DNA from: Candidatus Onthocola stercoravium
Lineage (GTDB): Bacteria; Bacillota_I; Bacilli_A; RF39; UBA660
DNA: 7,027 nucleotides
Assembly: GCA_018711775.1 (NCBI GenBank)
Contig: DVHV01000123.1
Coordinates: forward strand, 1 to 7,027
Direction: 5' to 3'
The notes under the pieces were generated by a model, which did no database searches, was not told the origin of the DNA, and worked only from the letters and a program-made list of their open reading frames with translations. How positions within the stretch are numbered: the stretch's first letter is position 1; each line of letters opens with the position of its first letter. The translations under genes were made by a program, and so were the position numbers. Shown piece after piece: positions 4,725 to 7,027 of the stretch.

Positions 4725-7027
4725 ATGAAGAAAGATTTTAAAAGTTTAAGCAAAGATTCAGTTGATGTAACGGAAGGAAAAATCTTAGAACGTTGGCTTA
4801 AAGATGACATATTAAATAAGTGTATCGAAAATAGAGGTGCTGCACCATATTTTGTTTTCTATGACGGACCAGCAACAGCAAATGGTCATCCAGGCTTGCA
4901 CCATATGGTAGCCAAATTCTTAAAAGATACTATTTGCAAATATAAAACTATGCAAGGTTTTAAAGTATTGCGTAAAGTTGGTTGGGATACCCATGGTCTT
5001 CCAGTTGAGTTGCAAGTAGAAAAAGAACTTGGTTTCAACGGTAAAAAAGATATCGAAAGATATGGCATTAAGGAATTTAATCAAAAATGTCGTGAGTCAG
5101 TTTGGAAAAACGAAGAAACATTTACTGAGTTAACTAATAAAATGGGCCAATTTATTGACTTTAAACATCCATATGTAACTTATGATAACAATTACATCGA
5201 AACAGAATGGTGGATATTAAAGAAATTTTGGGAAGAAGGTTTGTTTTATGAAGGAGCAAAAATTCTTCCATATTGTCCTAGATGTGGTACAGGTTTAGCA
5301 AGTCACGAAGTTGCCCAAGGTTATGAAGAAATGAGTGTTGATACTGTAATTGTACCAATGAAAAAAAAGGATGAAGATGTTTATTTCCTTGTTTGGACAA
5401 CTACACCTTGGACATTAATTGCTAATGTTGCACTTTGTGTTAATCCAGAATATGATTATTCTTTAGTTGAATCAAAAGGAACCAAATTCATATTAGCAAC
5501 TAGTCTAGTATCTAAAGTTCTTGGTGATGAAGCAACAATTTTGGATACTTTTAAAGGTAGTACCTTAGAATATACCGAATATGAACAATTAATACCAGAA
5601 CTTACTGTTGACCGTAAAGGTTTCTTTGTTACTTGTGATACTTATGTAACTGCTGAAGATGGTACTGGTGTTGTTCATATAGCACCTGCTTTTGGGGCCG
5701 ATGATGCGAGTGTAGGTAAGAAATATAACTTGCCATACTTAAATCCTGTCGGAGAAGATGGTAAATACATGGAAGGTCCATGGCGAGGAATGCTTGTATT
5801 TGATGCTGATGTTGAAGTAATCAAATATTTAAAAGAAAATGGCAAATTATTTAAAAAGCAAAGAATGGTTCACAACTACCCACATTGCTGGAGATGTCAT
5901 TCACCATTAATTTATTATTCTAAGCCAAGTTACTACTTAGAAATAACTAAAATTAAGGATAAAATTGTTGCTAATAATAAGACTGTCAATTGGTATCCGG
6001 CTTATGTCGGTGAAAAACGTTTTGGTAATTGGCTAGAAAATTTAAATGACTGGGCAATTTCTAGAAGTAGATATTGGGGAACACCACTTCCTTATTGGAT
6101 TTGTTCTTGTGGTCATACGGAAATGATTGGATCAAGAAAAGAATTAGTATCCAAGGCAATTGAGACAATCGATGAGTCTATCGATTTACATCGTCCTTAC
6201 GTCGATGAAGTGCATTTAAAATGTCCTGAATGTGGTAAAGCCATGACTAGATGTAAAGATGTAATTGATTGTTGGTTTGACTCTGGTTCAATGCCTTTTG
6301 CCCAATATCATTATCCATTTGAAAATAATGATTTATTTGAAACTCAATTTCCAGCAGATTTTATCTGTGAAGGAATCGATCAAACGAGAGGTTGGTTTTA
6401 TACACTTCTAGTAATTTCTACATTTGTTAAAGGTGTAAGTCCCTTTAAAAATGTTTTAGTAAATGATTTACTTTTAGATGCTGAAGGTAAGAAAATGAGT
6501 AAATCTCGTGGCAATATCGTTGAACCATTTACTACAATGAAAGAATATGGTGCTGATACAGTTAGATTTTATTTACCTTATGTTTCACCAGTATGGGTAC
6601 CACTTAAATTCGATATTAATGGTTTAAAAGAAGTTCATTCCAAGTTCTTTAATCCACTTAAAAATACTTATAACTTCTTTACAATGTATGCTAATATCGA
6701 TGGTATTGATATCGATGAATGTGATATTCCAGTAAACAAACGAGAAGACATCGATAGATGGTTAATAAGTAAATATAATAAATTATTAAAATATGTAACT
6801 GATGCATATGAAGAATATGATTTAAATAAAGTAGTAAGAGCTTTAACAGACTTTGTATCTGATGATTTATCTAATTGGTATATAAGAAGAAATAGAGATC
6901 GTTTCTGGGGTTCTAAATTAGATGATTCCAAGAAAGCAGTATATAAGACAACTTATGAAGTATTAGTTGGCTTGTCCCAAATGATGGCACCAGTTGTTCC
7001 ATATCTATCTGAAGAAATATATACTAA
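4725..7027 (+). CDS. ileS: Isoleucyl-tRNA synthetase, long IleS2 type, 3' end beyond the window
   Basis: This class I synthetase charges tRNA-Ile in the cytoplasm. The frame is open for 767 codons to the window edge. The family is usually a little over 1,000 residues, so about a quarter is missing. Landmarks in order are F-Y-D-G-P (45-49), the class I signature as G-L-H-H (57-60) instead of H-x-G-H, G-W-D-T-H-G-L-P (86-93), C-P-R-C (184-187), the editing-domain W-T-T-T-P-W-T-L (224-231) and G-T-G-V-V-H-I-A-P-A-F-G (313-324) with Asp326/Asp327, C-W-R-C (388-391), cysteine pairs 460/462 and 500/503, E-G-I-D-Q-T-R-G-W (549-557), and K-M-S-K-S (590-594). The sequence then enters the anticodon-binding domain. 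GGAGG (4713-4717) is seven bases from the ATG. Expression is controlled by the T-box just upstream. ValS and LeuS are excluded by the sequence pattern and the isoleucine specifier. Confidence 0.97.
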   Translation, partial: MKKDFKSLSKDSVDVTEGKILERWLKDDILNKCIENRGAAPYFVFYDGPATANGHPGLHHMVAKFLKDTICKYKTMQGFKVLRKVGWDTHGLPVELQVEKELGFNGKKDIERYGIKEFNQKCRESVWKNEETFTELTNKMGQFIDFKHPYVTYDNNYIETEWWILKKFWEEGLFYEGAKILPYCPRCGTGLASHEVAQGYEEMSVDTVIVPMKKKDEDVYFLVWTTTPWTLIANVALCVNPEYDYSLVESKGTKFILATSLVSKVLGDEATILDTFKGSTLEYTEYEQLIPELTVDRKGFFVTCDTYVTAEDGTGVVHIAPAFGADDASVGKKYNLPYLNPVGEDGKYMEGPWRGMLVFDADVEVIKYLKENGKLFKKQRMVHNYPHCWRCHSPLIYYSKPSYYLEITKIKDKIVANNKTVNWYPAYVGEKRFGNWLENLNDWAISRSRYWGTPLPYWICSCGHTEMIGSRKELVSKAIETIDESIDLHRPYVDEVHLKCPECGKAMTRCKDVIDCWFDSGSMPFAQYHYPFENNDLFETQFPADFICEGIDQTRGWFYTLLVISTFVKGVSPFKNVLVNDLLLDAEGKKMSKSRGNIVEPFTTMKEYGADTVRFYLPYVSPVWVPLKFDINGLKEVHSKFFNPLKNTYNFFTMYANIDGIDIDECDIPVNKREDIDRWLISKYNKLLKYVTDAYEEYDLNKVVRALTDFVSDDLSNWYIRRNRDRFWGSKLDDSKKAVYKTTYEVLVGLSQMMAPVVPYLSEEIYT

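Noticed and set aside
4886..5068. Minus-strand open frame of 60 codons
   Set aside because: It is antisense to conserved ileS catalytic-domain sequence.
6668..6931. Minus-strand open frame of 87 codons
   Set aside because: It is antisense to the ileS anticodon-binding region, with no supporting start signal or known domain.

Overview
This window is a stretch of bacterial chromosome that is very A+T-rich (judged by eye). Every gene reads on the + strand, with strong Shine-Dalgarno sites and short intergenic gaps. An isoleucine T-box leader upstream of ileS, TTGAxx/TATAAT-type promoters with extended -10 elements, and hairpin-plus-U-tract terminators point to a low-GC Gram-positive lineage (Bacillota, or a Mollicutes-like relative). 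TGG encodes Trp throughout, and TGA is used as a genuine stop in two genes, so the Mycoplasma code (UGA = Trp) does not apply. No mobile element, CRISPR array, tRNA or rRNA was seen. No gap longer than 300 bases lacks an identified element.

Positions 1-2263 look like one transcription unit. A promoter (10-38) is followed by a 5' leader that folds almost completely into one long hairpin (44-100) with a U-run and the ribosome-binding site right behind it. Three genes follow: a cation diffusion facilitator (CDF) metal exporter with a manganese-type metal site, an unrecognised 152-residue soluble protein, and DeoD-type purine nucleoside phosphorylase. A strong intrinsic terminator (2236-2263) closes the unit.

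Positions 2264-3722 hold a monocistronic phosphomannomutase/phosphoglucomutase gene. It has its own extended -10 promoter and ends at a perfectly palindromic, possibly bidirectional terminator. Together with deoD it covers sugar-phosphate interconversion and nucleoside salvage.

Positions 3723-4450 carry a gene for a three-helix membrane protein with an extracytoplasmic C-terminal domain of unknown function. Its promoter region contains a repeated 10-base element and a small inverted repeat.

Positions 4464-7027 hold a promoter, an isoleucine-specific T-box leader (ATC specifier, UGGU tRNA-acceptor contact, overlapping antiterminator and terminator) and the first 767 codons of ileS, which runs off the window. 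The synthetase is of the long IleS2 type. Its class I signature reads G-L-H-H instead of H-x-G-H, the altered motif associated with very strong mupirocin resistance. The two most notable points are this altered IleS motif and the unexplained leader hairpin before the metal exporter operon. I found no wholly new multi-gene system.
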